From the NCBI GenBank assembly GCA_024636475.1, contig JAGXHA010000097.1, positions 1 through 52,652 on the forward strand: a stretch of 52,652 nt of DNA. The letters run 5' to 3'. A model generated the notes under the pieces. It saw nothing but the letters and a program-made list of their open reading frames with translations. It had not been told where the DNA came from and searched no databases. This DNA comes from Roseobacter sp. GTDB taxonomy: Bacteria; Pseudomonadota; Alphaproteobacteria; Rhodobacterales; Rhodobacteraceae. Made by a program: the position numbers and the translations under genes. Of the stretch, positions 40,058 to 49,236 are shown piece after piece; within the stretch, counting starts at the first letter, position 1; each line of letters begins with the position of its first letter.

Positions 40058-41560
40058 TCAGTCTGCGTCTGACATGACAAAGTCGTCGCGCACGGCGCGT
40101 GCAACCTCTTCCACGGTGGTCAGGCCCTGTCGTAACTTGTCAACGCCGTCAGCAAGAATACCGGCGCTCTTTTTGCGCACCATATCTTGCAGAACGGCCT
40201 CTGAGGCCCCCTCGTGAATGAGGTTTTCAAGTGCGCGGTCAACTTCGATGATCTCGTAAATCGGCAAGCGCCCAATGAACCCCTGATCATGGCAGACGTC
40301 GCAGCCTGCGCCGCGTTTCACCGTCTCGCCGGCCGCAATCGCACCTGAAAGCAGCGCGCTTTCGCTTGGGGTTATCACATGCGGCGCCGCGCAGTCGGCA
40401 CACACGCGCCGAACCAGCCGTTGCGCCACCAGACCGCGCAGCATGGGGGCCAGCAAGAACCGCTCTACGCCCATCTCGACAAGCCTCGATACAGCGCCAA
40501 TGGCCGTGTTCGTGTGTAAGGTAGACAGCACCAGATGGCCCGTCATGGCACTTTCCACAGCGATTTGCGCCGTTTCCCGGTCGCGGATTTCGCCGACCAT
40601 GATCACGTCTGGATCTTGGCGCAAAATTGCACGCAGGCCACGCGCAAAGGTCAGATCGGTCTTGGCGTTGACCTGCATTTGACCCACGCCGTCCATTGAG
40701 TATTCGATTGGATCCTCGACGGTCATGATGTTGCGCGACCTGTCATTAAGCCGCCCCAGTGCCGCATATAGCGATGTGGTTTTGCCCGATCCGGTGGGGC
40801 CCGTGACCAGCAACAAGCCATCAGGGCGCGCAAGGATGCGTTCAAACACCTCGCGGTCGCGCGCACTCATCCCCAGATGTTCAATGCCACGCTGGGTCTG
40901 GCTTCGGTCGAGCAGACGCAGCACGACGCGTTCGCCAAACTGTGACGGGATCGTCGAGACCCGTACATCAAGATCATAACCACCGACGCGCAGGCTGACC
41001 CGTCCATCTTGAGGCTGGCGCTTTTCAGCAATATCCAGCTTACCCATCACCTTGATCCGGCTGACCAGCAAACCCGACAACGCGCGCTTTGGCTCGATGA
41101 CTTCGCGAAGAACGCCATCGACGCGAAAGCGCACGATCAGACGGCGTTCTTCTGTCTCGATATGCACATCAGACGCGCCTTCCTTGACCGCCTCTAGCAA
41201 CAGCGCGTTGATCAGTCGGACCACGGGCGCATCATCATTCTGGTCAAGCAGGTCATCCACTGCGGCGGCTGTGTCGGCAAGCGCATTCAGATCATCCCCA
41301 GCTGCAGCTTCGGCTGCGTCAGATGCGCTGTCGCGGTAGATACGGCCCAACGCGGCTTCGAAATCTTCTGCGCTGATAGCATCAAATGCGATTGTCCGAC
41401 CCGCTAACCGTTGCGCTTCCATCAAGACATCCACAGGGGTGTTGGGCCTGAAATAGCAGCAGGGCAAAGGGCTGCCGGGTTGCGGCAGTAAAATCACCCC
41501 GTTCGATTTGGCGAACTGATAACTCAGCCGGGCGGCCTGTATCGGCAAAGCTTCGGTCAT
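40058..41560 (-). CDS. gspE: Type II secretion ATPase GspE
   Basis: This 500-residue secretion ATPase has an N-terminal N1E-like domain (GspL-binding), Walker A GPTGSGKTT (254-262), the Asp box, the Walker B region DVIMVGEIRD (318-327) and the His box (STLHTNTA). The two CxxC pairs (387/390 and 420/423) make the zinc-binding CM domain typical of GspE and of PilB-like proteins. It powers pseudopilus extension from the cytoplasmic face. Start overlaps in ATGA with the gspM stop. Confidence 0.96.
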   Translation of the reverse strand: MTEALPIQAARLSYQFAKSNGVILLPQPGSPLPCCYFRPNTPVDVLMEAQRLAGRTIAFDAISAEDFEAALGRIYRDSASDAAEAAAGDDLNALADTAAAVDDLLDQNDDAPVVRLINALLLEAVKEGASDVHIETEERRLIVRFRVDGVLREVIEPKRALSGLLVSRIKVMGKLDIAEKRQPQDGRVSLRVGGYDLDVRVSTIPSQFGERVVLRLLDRSQTQRGIEHLGMSARDREVFERILARPDGLLLVTGPTGSGKTTSLYAALGRLNDRSRNIMTVEDPIEYSMDGVGQMQVNAKTDLTFARGLRAILRQDPDVIMVGEIRDRETAQIAVESAMTGHLVLSTLHTNTAIGAVSRLVEMGVERFLLAPMLRGLVAQRLVRRVCADCAAPHVITPSESALLSGAIAAGETVKRGAGCDVCHDQGFIGRLPIYEIIEVDRALENLIHEGASEAVLQDMVRKKSAGILADGVDKLRQGLTTVEEVARAVRDDFVMSDAD

Positions 41561-42015
41561 CTCGATGTCTCCAATGCAAGGCGTGCGGCAACGATGCCGG
41601 GCACGGTTCTGCGGTCCAGCTCAAGCGATACCAAGGTGATCGCATGGTCTGCTTCCATGGTTACAATCCACGCGATGACCGCGTCGAACGGCGCATCGTC
41701 CAGCGTCACCCGCACCAGCGCGCCGTCTGGCTCCAACCTGCGGACCAGCACCCCGGCGCTGACAGCACTTTGTGTGATCCGCGTCGGCAAAGGTGTTGTT
41801 GGCGGTGCCACCGGGGCGGTAAAGCGGGTCTGATCCCCTTGCGTTCCGGCGGCTTGTGTCAAAGCGCGGTAGCTGGCGATCTGGATTTTGGCATCAATGC
41901 GAGCCAAAGACAGAGGGAGCCATGCAAATTGATAAAGGGCGAATAGGATCACGGCAGGCAGCACCAGCAATACCAGCAGCTTTTCTCGTGCGGAGAGGTT
42001 GGAAAAGGCGTTCAT
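41557..42015 (-). CDS. gspM: Type II secretion protein GspM
   Basis: This 152-residue protein has a short cytoplasmic N-terminus, one membrane helix (LLVLLVLPAVILFALYQF) and a periplasmic ferredoxin-like domain, as expected for GspM. It partners GspL in the inner-membrane platform. Coupled by ATGA overlaps on both sides. Sequence identity in this family is low, so the call rests mainly on topology, length and the place between gspL and gspE. Confidence 0.9.
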   Translation of the reverse strand: MNAFSNLSAREKLLVLLVLPAVILFALYQFAWLPLSLARIDAKIQIASYRALTQAAGTQGDQTRFTAPVAPPTTPLPTRITQSAVSAGVLVRRLEPDGALVRVTLDDAPFDAVIAWIVTMEADHAITLVSLELDRRTVPGIVAARLALETSR

Positions 42016-43115
42016 TGTGATGTCTCCGATGAAACGACAAACTCGGCTTCTGCAACGCCAGCTGCTGCGGTTGCGGCACCGCTGCGCACGTCAAGGCCCT
42101 GCGCACGCAACAGGCGTTCCGCTTGTTGCAGGGCATCCAGCGTCGGCGTTTCGATCAGGAACGTAAGGCGTGCAGGATTGTCTGAAAACGTCATGCGTCT
42201 AAAACCGACCTGATCTTTGACCTCGGATAACGATGTCGACACACGTGCCAGCAAAGGCAGAAATGCGCTGCCGATTTCGGGCTGCGCGGCAGGTGCGAGG
42301 CGGCGCATTATCGGAGTGATGTCGCCAGTCAGTGTCACGCCAGCCAGAATTGGGTCGATTGCAGCTTGCGCCGTGGCACGTTCACGTTCTGCAATATTGG
42401 TCAACGCTACAGCATCGGCAGCAGCGATACCAAAATGTCCAACCAAGGCGATAGCACATAGTGCTGCGACACGTTTCAGAGGGTGCGACCAATTGGTGGA
42501 GGCCTGCGCAAACTGGCCTTGGCGCAGATCGACGGCAAGGTCCTTGGGGTCTGGTTTGGAGGGTATGGCGAAATGCGACCCAACATCAATCTCGGCGGGC
42601 AAAGCGTCACCATATGCCGTAACCGGCGGTTTGTTCGCCAAGTCCCAGATCAAGGGGAGCATCGCCTGATCCGTGACAAATCCGGTGCCGTCCGACAGAC
42701 GAACCAGTGCCCGATCCCCCCTGCGCCACACCGCCCAAGCGACATGGCCTTCGGGTGCCTGCGGGCTTGGTAGGGCAAAAGTTTCGGGCCAGACAGGACC
42801 AGTGTCGCGCCCGGTGAGGGCTTCCATAATCTTGAGATCCACGACGGCTGCCAGCACTTTATTGCCTTCGTCCAAACCGCGGCATAACGCGACGTGAACA
42901 TCGCCAAGGGGTGCGCTAATCCGTTCCTCAAGCGCGAAGGGCAAGGCGGCACGTCTGGCACGCAGGCCACGAATGGGCAAAGAGGCCGTGAATAAACTGA
43001 CCTGTTCAGCGGGCAGAATTACGGGCGCAACCTGTCGCGAATCGGCTCTGTACTGAACCAGATTATCAGCAAAATTGTTGAAAGAATTTTCAATATTATC
43101 AACCACTTGTGTCAT
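42012..43115 (-). CDS. gspL: Type II secretion protein GspL
   Basis: This 367-residue protein has a cytoplasmic actin-like domain (LPAEQVSLFTASLPIRGLRARRAALPFALEE is the recognisable GspL segment), one membrane helix near residue 235 (ALCAIALVGHFGIAAADAVA) and a periplasmic ferredoxin-like domain. It links GspE to GspM. The ATG used (MTQVVDNIEN) is preferred over an upstream TTG; no strong ribosome site is seen. It is the first gene of the leftward L-M-E-F unit. Confidence 0.92.
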   Translation of the reverse strand: MTQVVDNIENSFNNFADNLVQYRADSRQVAPVILPAEQVSLFTASLPIRGLRARRAALPFALEERISAPLGDVHVALCRGLDEGNKVLAAVVDLKIMEALTGRDTGPVWPETFALPSPQAPEGHVAWAVWRRGDRALVRLSDGTGFVTDQAMLPLIWDLANKPPVTAYGDALPAEIDVGSHFAIPSKPDPKDLAVDLRQGQFAQASTNWSHPLKRVAALCAIALVGHFGIAAADAVALTNIAERERATAQAAIDPILAGVTLTGDITPIMRRLAPAAQPEIGSAFLPLLARVSTSLSEVKDQVGFRRMTFSDNPARLTFLIETPTLDALQQAERLLRAQGLDVRSGAATAAAGVAEAEFVVSSETSQ

Positions 43116-43278
43116 GTATTCTGGCCCGCCCAATTTGGGGCGAGTTTCGAGCGTTTCAGCGTATTTGACGGACCTATTTGCAAGGTTTCATCATTGTGTG
43201 AGGGTCCATTTTTGATTAGCCTAATGGTGTGGTAACCCTGTGTTTTAGGTACGATGTAACATTGGAAAGAGTTTCAGG
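43116..43278. promoter_or_regulatory. Divergent promoter between gspL and gspG
   Basis: This 163-base A/T-richer gap holds the promoters of both halves of the secretion locus. I found no strong palindrome. A purine stretch (GGAAAG) lies about 13 bases before the gspG ATG. Confidence 0.5.
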
Positions 43279-43782
43279 ATGGCTACGATGCAAATGAAGA
43301 TCTTGCCGGCACATGGGCGGGCAAACGCCGAGATGCCTGCCCCCAAGCGTCAAACAGATGCGGGTGTCACACTTATTGAAATGATGGTGGTTCTGGTCAT
43401 CATCGCGTTGGTTGCGGCGATGATCGTGCCCAACGTGATCGGTCGCCCGAACGAGGCGCGCGTCGCTGTGGCGAAAACCGATGTCCGGGCGATCGCAAGC
43501 GCGCTCGAACTCTACCGGTTGGACAACCGCACTTATCCAACCACGGTACAAGGGCTTGGCGCGCTGGTGCGACGCCCCACTTCAGCACCGGAACCTTCCA
43601 ACTGGGTTCAGGGGGGGTATCTGGCCGAACAGCCGCTGGATCCTTGGGGCAACCCCTATGTCTACCGTTCGCCCGGCGAGAATGGTAACTTTGATCTGGT
43701 ATCGCTAGGCGCGGATGGTGCTGTAGGCGGCACTGGCGTTGATCTTGATATTTCCAACAATGGCGATCGGGCGGGTGGATGA
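43279..43782 (+). CDS. gspG: Type II secretion major pseudopilin GspG
   Basis: This 167-residue protein has a prepilin leader cut at Gly29-Val30 (AG|VTLIEMMVVLVIIALVAAM), Glu at +5, the hydrophobic helix and the conserved C-terminal GspG part: ALELYRLDNRTYPTTVQGL and DPWGNPYVYRSPGENGNFDL, the latter including the calcium-binding loop region. The leader is long (29 residues); an internal ATG at 43333 would shorten it. It is the main pilus subunit and opens the rightward G-H-I-C-D unit, whose genes all overlap by ATGA. Confidence 0.96.
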   Translation: MATMQMKILPAHGRANAEMPAPKRQTDAGVTLIEMMVVLVIIALVAAMIVPNVIGRPNEARVAVAKTDVRAIASALELYRLDNRTYPTTVQGLGALVRRPTSAPEPSNWVQGGYLAEQPLDPWGNPYVYRSPGENGNFDLVSLGADGAVGGTGVDLDISNNGDRAGG

Positions 43783-44318
43783 CCCGCGCGAACCGCTTGC
43801 CCTTGGATGACCCCAAAAGGTGCAATGATGCGGGCCTGACATTGATCGAGACGTTGGTCGTTTTGGTGATTGTCGGTGTGATGGCGTCGGTGATCGGGCT
43901 TAGCGTATCCAGGGGCAACCGCAGCGTTGCAACGATTGAGCGCGAAGCGACACTGCTGTCAGTCCGGCTGGAGCGTGCCTCCAACAGCGCGCTGGTGAAC
44001 GGCACTCCGGCCGGGTTTATCTGGGATGCGGACGGCTATGGATTTTTAAACTTTCAAGACGGGGCTTGGGCGACACATCCTGACGGTGTGCTTGGCGTGC
44101 CTCATCGCCTTGATCAAGGGGTTGTACTGACCGTAGACGGGCGGCGGCAGGGGCAATATTTGATGCGCCCAGATATGCTGCCCTCGGAAAAGGAACCTGA
44201 AACGGGGCAATTTGTGGCAATGCAGGTCGCCGTGACCGGTGCCAGCGATGCGGTCGTATTTCGATTTAACGGTGTTTCCGCAACCCGTTTCGACAGCGCC
44301 GATTTGAGGCAGCCATGA
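43779..44318 (+). CDS. gspH: Type II secretion minor pseudopilin GspH
   Basis: This 179-residue protein has a prepilin leader cut at Gly19-Leu20 (AG|LTLIETLVVLVIVGVMASV), Glu at +5, and a periplasmic domain with GTPAGFIWDADGYGFL and PDMLPSEKEPE strands as in GspH. It links the pseudopilus tip to the GspG shaft. Coupled by ATGA to gspG and gspI. Confidence 0.93.
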   Translation: MTRANRLPLDDPKRCNDAGLTLIETLVVLVIVGVMASVIGLSVSRGNRSVATIEREATLLSVRLERASNSALVNGTPAGFIWDADGYGFLNFQDGAWATHPDGVLGVPHRLDQGVVLTVDGRRQGQYLMRPDMLPSEKEPETGQFVAMQVAVTGASDAVVFRFNGVSATRFDSADLRQP

Positions 44319-44698
44319 ACTGCACCAGACAGGATGGCGAGGCAGGTTTTACCTTGCTTGAGGTGCTTGTTGCTTTGGCCGTTCTGGCGACAGGGGCTGT
44401 ATCATTGCTGGTCGCGACACAGACCCATGCCGCGCGCATTTCCCAGATCGAGGGCCGCACAGTTGCAAGGTGGGTCGCTGACAATCGCCTGTCAGAAGTG
44501 CGGTTGAATGTGGGCGCACCGCCTGTGGTCGAAATGATGGGGCAAGCTTGGCGCGTCGATGTGCAACGGCGTCCGACCGACGATCCTGAACTGGAGCGGG
44601 TTGATATCGCGGTTGGCACTGCAGCCGAAGGGATCACCCAGTTCACGCTGACCGGATTTGTCGACACGGGCGCGCGCCGGGTTGAGGTGCAACAATGA
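44315..44698 (+). CDS. gspI: Type II secretion minor pseudopilin GspI
   Basis: This 127-residue protein has a prepilin leader cut at Gly11-Phe12 (AG|FTLLEVLVALAVLATGAVS), Glu at +5, and the GspI stretch EGRTVARWVADNRLSEVRL followed by the small beta domain. Length is typical. It begins tip assembly with GspJ and GspK. Overlaps gspH and gspC by four bases each. Confidence 0.94.
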   Translation: MNCTRQDGEAGFTLLEVLVALAVLATGAVSLLVATQTHAARISQIEGRTVARWVADNRLSEVRLNVGAPPVVEMMGQAWRVDVQRRPTDDPELERVDIAVGTAAEGITQFTLTGFVDTGARRVEVQQ

Positions 44699-45570
44699 AC
44701 CGTCTCAAAGCGCTGATTGTCCCATTTGTTGCAGTTTGCCTGACGGTATCGCTTGCCATCGCCAGCGGCCAAGCGTTCTGGCATTTTCTGGGCGAGAGCT
44801 CGGTTGCCCCTGCCGACATCGCTTTTGACGCGACACCGTCAGCGCCTGCACCGCAAACTTCCGATATGGGCCCGGCGCTGGCCTTTGCACCGTTCGGCAG
44901 CGCGGCGCAACCTGCCGAGACAGCCAGCCAAACAGCGTCAACGCCCCTGAATTTACAGTTGCGCGGCGTTTTGCGTCAATCTGATCCGGCGTTTTCATCT
45001 GCATTGGTTGCAGCCGACGGTAAAACGGAGCGCTATGAGATCGGGGATGACATCGCGGGCAGGGCAGTGCTGCGCGACATCGCTGACCGGTCGATCACGC
45101 TTGAGGTGAACGGCAACCTGCGAACCCTGGGCTTTCCAAACGCTGACGGCATCGGTGCCGAAGTTGCGGTGCAATCGCCTTCAGTGCCGGTCAGTAATCT
45201 TGATCGGTTACAGGCGGCGTTGGGGGTGGGCACGGGCTCTATCGAGATAAAAGACCCTCCACCGCCGCAAACCACCGATGATTATATAAATATGTGGCGT
45301 GGGCGCATCATAAAGAACCCCAATCAGGTGCTGGGGGAAATAGGTCTGATTGCGACGGAAAAAGGCTATATAGTCGATGAAACTCACGATCCAGGCGTTA
45401 AATTGGCCGGCCTAAGGGCCGGCGACCGTGTTGCAAGAGTAAATGGACAAACAGTGGGTAATCTTGAAAATGATCAAAAATTTTTTGACAAAGTGGCAAC
45501 CTCGGGTGTCGCACGTCTTGAAGTCGTACGCGACGAAAAGACCTTTACCTTGTCCTTTCCGCTAAGATGA
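44695..45570 (+). CDS. gspC: Type II secretion protein GspC
   Basis: This 291-residue bitopic inner-membrane protein has a membrane helix near residues 7-27, a linker, then the homology-region domain (LNLQLRGVLRQSDPAFSSALV) that binds the N0 domain of GspD. The C-terminal PDZ domain is at about 215-290 (DPGVKLAGLRAGDRVARVNG, RLEVVRDEKTFTLSF). It joins the inner-membrane platform to the outer-membrane secretin and takes part in substrate choice. ATGA overlaps on both sides. Confidence 0.92.
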   Translation: MNRLKALIVPFVAVCLTVSLAIASGQAFWHFLGESSVAPADIAFDATPSAPAPQTSDMGPALAFAPFGSAAQPAETASQTASTPLNLQLRGVLRQSDPAFSSALVAADGKTERYEIGDDIAGRAVLRDIADRSITLEVNGNLRTLGFPNADGIGAEVAVQSPSVPVSNLDRLQAALGVGTGSIEIKDPPPPQTTDDYINMWRGRIIKNPNQVLGEIGLIATEKGYIVDETHDPGVKLAGLRAGDRVARVNGQTVGNLENDQKFFDKVATSGVARLEVVRDEKTFTLSFPLR

Positions 45571-47495
45571 AACTTTTTCATTTTTGTCATGTCGCAGCGG
45601 TTCTGCTGACGCTTTTGACGCTTTTGCCGGTCAAGTCTGCGCAAGCGCAGGAAACCTTTGTAATCAATCTGCGGAATGCCGAAATCAGTTTGCTGGCGGA
45701 ACAAGTCTCTGAAATCACGGGCCGTACGCTGGTTCTTGATCCAAACCTGAGCGGCGAGGTCACTGTTGTTTCCCAACAATCACTTGACAGCGAAGGCGTC
45801 TGGGCCTTGTTTCAGTCGATCCTGCGGGTCCGTGGGTTTGCCGCCGTAGAAACCGGCGCCGTTTGGCAGGTCGTGCCCGAGTTGGATGCCCGCACCAAAG
45901 GCAGCCCCGAGCAGATCCTAACCCCCGGCAGTCAGGACGTGGTCACCCGTCTGCTGCGTCTGAACCGTTTGCCTGCCGCAGAAGCGGTGCGCGTGCTGCG
46001 CCCTTTGATCGACGAAGCGGGCTACATTGAAGCGATTGAAGATCCCAACGCCATCGTCATCACAGACACATTGGACAACGTGAACAGGATTGTTTCGATC
46101 GCAACCACCTTCGACGGCGAAGCCGCAATGGAGGCGGAAGTCATCCGCTTTACCTTTGCCGAGGCTGGAACCGTCGCGAACGCGATTTCGCAGGTGCTGG
46201 GGCCAGCGGGCACAGGTGCGCGCTTGTCCGTCGATGCCAGTTCAAACGTCTTGCTGGTGCGCGGCACGCCGCGCGACATATCCCAAATCCGAAGCCTTGC
46301 ACGGGCGATGGACACCTCTCCGAGAGTTGCGGCAAGCGAAACGGTCAGCACCTCGATTTACCGTCTGCAGTTTGGCGAGGCGACAATCGTTGCCGATCTG
46401 GTTCGCAACACCTTGACCGGATCTGTCGATCTGACCAACCCGGTCGCGGCCAGCATTGGTGAAGGCGAGGCCGACGTTCAGGGCTTTGCCGTCGGTCCCG
46501 AAGCTGCGCCGATTGCGCCTGTATCGGTTCAGGCCTCGATTGAGACAAATTCAGTAATTGTGCGCGGCACGCAACGCCAGCTTGCCGAAGTGTCCGGCCT
46601 GATCAAAGCGTTGGACGTGCGCCGTCCGCAAGTTATGATTGAAGCTGCAATTGTTGAAGTGTCCGGTGACATGGCCGAGCGTCTTGGCGTGCAGCTGGGT
46701 CTGGGCGAAGGCGCTCCGCGCGGCGGCATTGCAGCCACATCATTCGGCAATGGCGGTGGCGCGCTGCAGAATATTCTGGTCGCCTTGGGCCAGGGCAACG
46801 CAGCCGCTTTGTCCACCGGCCTGTCTGTCGGGCTGTCGTCGGATAATTTTGGCGCGCTCATTCAGGCGCTCAACACATCGACCAGCGCCAATTTGCTGTC
46901 GACCCCGTCCGTCACCACGATGGACAATCAGTCAGCGACCATTGTGGTCGGCCAGAACGTGCCTTTCCGCACCGGACGTCTGACCACGGATGGCGGCAAT
47001 GTTGCCGAAGTCATCGAGCGCGAGGATGTCGGCATCACGATGGTGGTCAAACCGCGCATCACGGCAGGCGGTGTTGTTCAGCTTGAGATCGAACAAGAGG
47101 TGTCTTCCTTGACCAATCAGGCCGTCACCGGTGCCGCTGACCTTGTCACCAACCGGCGGGTGATCAACACAACTGTGCTGGCCGAAAATGGCGGCACTGT
47201 TGTCTTGGGCGGACTGATCACGGATGATCGGCTGCAAAGCAATCAAAAGGTGCCATTGCTAGGTGACGTGCCGGTTCTGGGAAATCTGTTCAAAAGCCGC
47301 AGCGACAGCCGCAACAAGCGCACGCTGTTTGTCTTCTTGCGGCCCACGATCATGAAAAGCCGTGCCGACCTCGAAGCGGCGGCGGAAATCAAGTATCGTC
47401 GGGCACAAAATGCCGAAATAGCGCCCCAGCCGCGCAGCTTGCTGAAGGAAGAAAAAGTCCGCAAGCTTCCGCTAGAGATTAACGGCCTTTACTGA
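45567..47495 (+). CDS. gspD: Type II secretion outer-membrane secretin GspD
   Basis: This 642-residue protein has a signal peptide (end KSAQAQ), N0 (ETFVINLRNAEISLLAEQVS), then N1, N2 and N3 KH-like domains, each with the VxRGT/VLLVRGT strand. The secretin barrel starts near residue 390, with NLLSTPSVTTMDNQSATIVVG and VPLLGDVPVLGNLF. The protein ends soon after the barrel. No lipobox is present and no GspS pilotin gene is seen in the window. It forms the outer-membrane channel and is last in the rightward unit. Confidence 0.96.
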   Translation: MKLFHFCHVAAVLLTLLTLLPVKSAQAQETFVINLRNAEISLLAEQVSEITGRTLVLDPNLSGEVTVVSQQSLDSEGVWALFQSILRVRGFAAVETGAVWQVVPELDARTKGSPEQILTPGSQDVVTRLLRLNRLPAAEAVRVLRPLIDEAGYIEAIEDPNAIVITDTLDNVNRIVSIATTFDGEAAMEAEVIRFTFAEAGTVANAISQVLGPAGTGARLSVDASSNVLLVRGTPRDISQIRSLARAMDTSPRVAASETVSTSIYRLQFGEATIVADLVRNTLTGSVDLTNPVAASIGEGEADVQGFAVGPEAAPIAPVSVQASIETNSVIVRGTQRQLAEVSGLIKALDVRRPQVMIEAAIVEVSGDMAERLGVQLGLGEGAPRGGIAATSFGNGGGALQNILVALGQGNAAALSTGLSVGLSSDNFGALIQALNTSTSANLLSTPSVTTMDNQSATIVVGQNVPFRTGRLTTDGGNVAEVIEREDVGITMVVKPRITAGGVVQLEIEQEVSSLTNQAVTGAADLVTNRRVINTTVLAENGGTVVLGGLITDDRLQSNQKVPLLGDVPVLGNLFKSRSDSRNKRTLFVFLRPTIMKSRADLEAAAEIKYRRAQNAEIAPQPRSLLKEEKVRKLPLEINGLY

Positions 47496-47528
47496 CTTTA
47501 GTGCGAACACTGGTTTTCCTGAGGCACC

Positions 47529-48374
47529 CTATTTGAAGTTTGCCAACCCGATCAGGGCAATTCCGATTGTCATCAACACCGCAGCGCCTAACCGACGCTG
47601 CCAGTTGCCTTCCTTGAGGATCACGAAACCAATTAGGGTCGCGAAGATGACAGAGGTTTCGCGCAGTGCAGAAACCGCACCCAGAGGCGCAAAGTTCTTG
47701 GCATAAAGCACCAAGCCGTAAGCAACGATAGAGACCATCCCGCCTGCAATGCCCGTCAGCCAGATTTTGGCTGGCAGGTGCACCAATGTCTGCCGTTTGC
47801 GCCAACCTATAAAGCCTGCAATGAACAGGTGCAAAAACGCACCCCATGCCCAATAGCTCAGCGTATTGCCAGACAAGCGCACGCCAACACCGTCCAGCAG
47901 CGAATAGATCGAGATGCAAAACCCGGTCCCCAGGGACAGGATCAGCGCGGCCTTGCCTATGCCTGACCTCAGCGCCTTCAGGTTGCTAATGACGATCCCT
48001 GACACGATCAGGCCAATGCCGAGCCACGCCAACAAGGGCAAGACTTCGCCCAGTAGCAAGAATGCCCAAAGTGCGACCAGCGCAGGCACAATGCCGCGTG
48101 CGATGGGGTAGACGACGCTTAGGTCGCCATGCTGATAGGCGCGCCCCAGCAGGTAGAAATATCCAAAATGAACGATCGTGGACAGGATGATAAAAGGGAA
48201 ACTCTCGGCGCTGGGCAACGGCAGAAGGATCACCATTACAAGGCCGGGCAAGACATGTCCCAAGGCAACAAGCCCCAGCGTTGTCGTGCGGTCCAAGGCC
48301 GTTTTTACAATGGCATTCCACACCGCATGAAGCATGGCCGCTGACAGGATAATGGCGATGATGAAAGGGGACAT
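47529..48374 (-). CDS. DMT superfamily transporter (EamA)
   Basis: This 281-residue inner-membrane protein has ten helices in two EamA repeats, with the SAAMLHAVWNAIVKTALDR start and GLIVSGIVISNLKAL at the end of the first repeat. The second ends IGFVILKEGNWQRRLGAAVL. Substrate unknown; amino acids, nucleosides and metabolites are known for the family. It converges with gspD across 33 bases and precedes the HTH-phosphatase fusion gene on the same strand by about 70 bases upstream, so the two may be cotranscribed. Confidence 0.9.
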   Translation of the reverse strand: MSPFIIAIILSAAMLHAVWNAIVKTALDRTTTLGLVALGHVLPGLVMVILLPLPSAESFPFIILSTIVHFGYFYLLGRAYQHGDLSVVYPIARGIVPALVALWAFLLLGEVLPLLAWLGIGLIVSGIVISNLKALRSGIGKAALILSLGTGFCISIYSLLDGVGVRLSGNTLSYWAWGAFLHLFIAGFIGWRKRQTLVHLPAKIWLTGIAGGMVSIVAYGLVLYAKNFAPLGAVSALRETSVIFATLIGFVILKEGNWQRRLGAAVLMTIGIALIGLANFK

Positions 48375-48441
48375 AATGGGCCTTTGAGGTTGCGGGCTTA
48401 AGGACTGCGCTGCGCAGGAAGTGCGCGATGTCCATCTTCAG

Positions 48442-49059
48442 TCAAGCACCAACGCTAAAAGCTGGTCGTGCAATTGCGGTCGCGGCCAAGATCACGCGCT
48501 CGTCCGAGTGTAAGGTCAGCGGGTTGCCGTCCCGATAGGTGATCATCCCAACCGAATCCTCGATCACGGTCATCGACGGAAGACAGTCGTAAGGTTGCAG
48601 ATCATAATCCACCACTGCATCGACGTGCCCGGCTGGCAGCAAGGCATCTGGATAGCAATCGTAGGCAAATCTGCGGGTCTGGCGGGTTGTCAACAAACGA
48701 TCAAAGACACCCGGGAGGGCACCGTAAATTTTTTCGCCTTCATTGATATACAAGATCGCCTGATCCAGCCTTTCGCGGTCAGAACTTTGGATCGGTGCGC
48801 GGTTCAATGTCGCCCTTTTGTCTTTGACGCCCAGAAAAATCTTGGACGGGGCAGGCATGCCGGTAGCGCTGGTTTCAGGGGCACCATCCATCCGCTCCAA
48901 AACCCCTGATTTCGAGAGGGACAGGATGGTACGGCGCGCAGTTTCCTCGGATAGGTCCAACGTCTTGGCCAATTCAGCACTGCGGGCAGCGCCGTCCAAC
49001 CTGTGCGGCGCATCAAGCAATTCCATTTCACGGTGGGTGCGCTTTGGCGTCTTGGTCAT
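48442..49059 (-). CDS. Winged-HTH fused to the C-terminal half of a HisN/IMPase-type phosphatase
   Basis: This 205-residue protein joins two parts. Residues about 10-65 form a winged helix (ARSAELAKTLDLSEETARRT, ILSLSKSGVLERM). Residues about 80-200 match the C-terminal half of histidinol-phosphatase / inositol monophosphatase: FLGVKDKRATLN, RRFAYDCYPDALLPAGHVDAV, LQPYDCLPSMTVIEDSVGMIT and NPLTLHSDERVILAA. The N-terminal half of the phosphatase, with the GEE and DPIDGT metal motifs, is absent, so it cannot be a normal phosphatase. It is probably a regulator sensing a phosphorylated ligand, or a chimera from a deletion. Start ATG chosen by HTH extent; ribosome site is weak. Confidence 0.72.
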   Translation of the reverse strand: MTKTPKRTHREMELLDAPHRLDGAARSAELAKTLDLSEETARRTILSLSKSGVLERMDGAPETSATGMPAPSKIFLGVKDKRATLNRAPIQSSDRERLDQAILYINEGEKIYGALPGVFDRLLTTRQTRRFAYDCYPDALLPAGHVDAVVDYDLQPYDCLPSMTVIEDSVGMITYRDGNPLTLHSDERVILAATAIARPAFSVGA

Positions 49060-49236
49060 TATGTGGCGGACCCTGATATTTCGACGAAGGTCCACAGATT
49101 TGACCGAAATAGCAAGCGCGCTGCGACATTCACCCACAAATTCTGTCGGTGAAGATTTAGCCCGCCTGCTTATCCCTTTTCAGGGCCGTCGTTTTAAGCG
49201 CTACATGAGGCGGCGGCATCAAAAAGGATTCGCACC

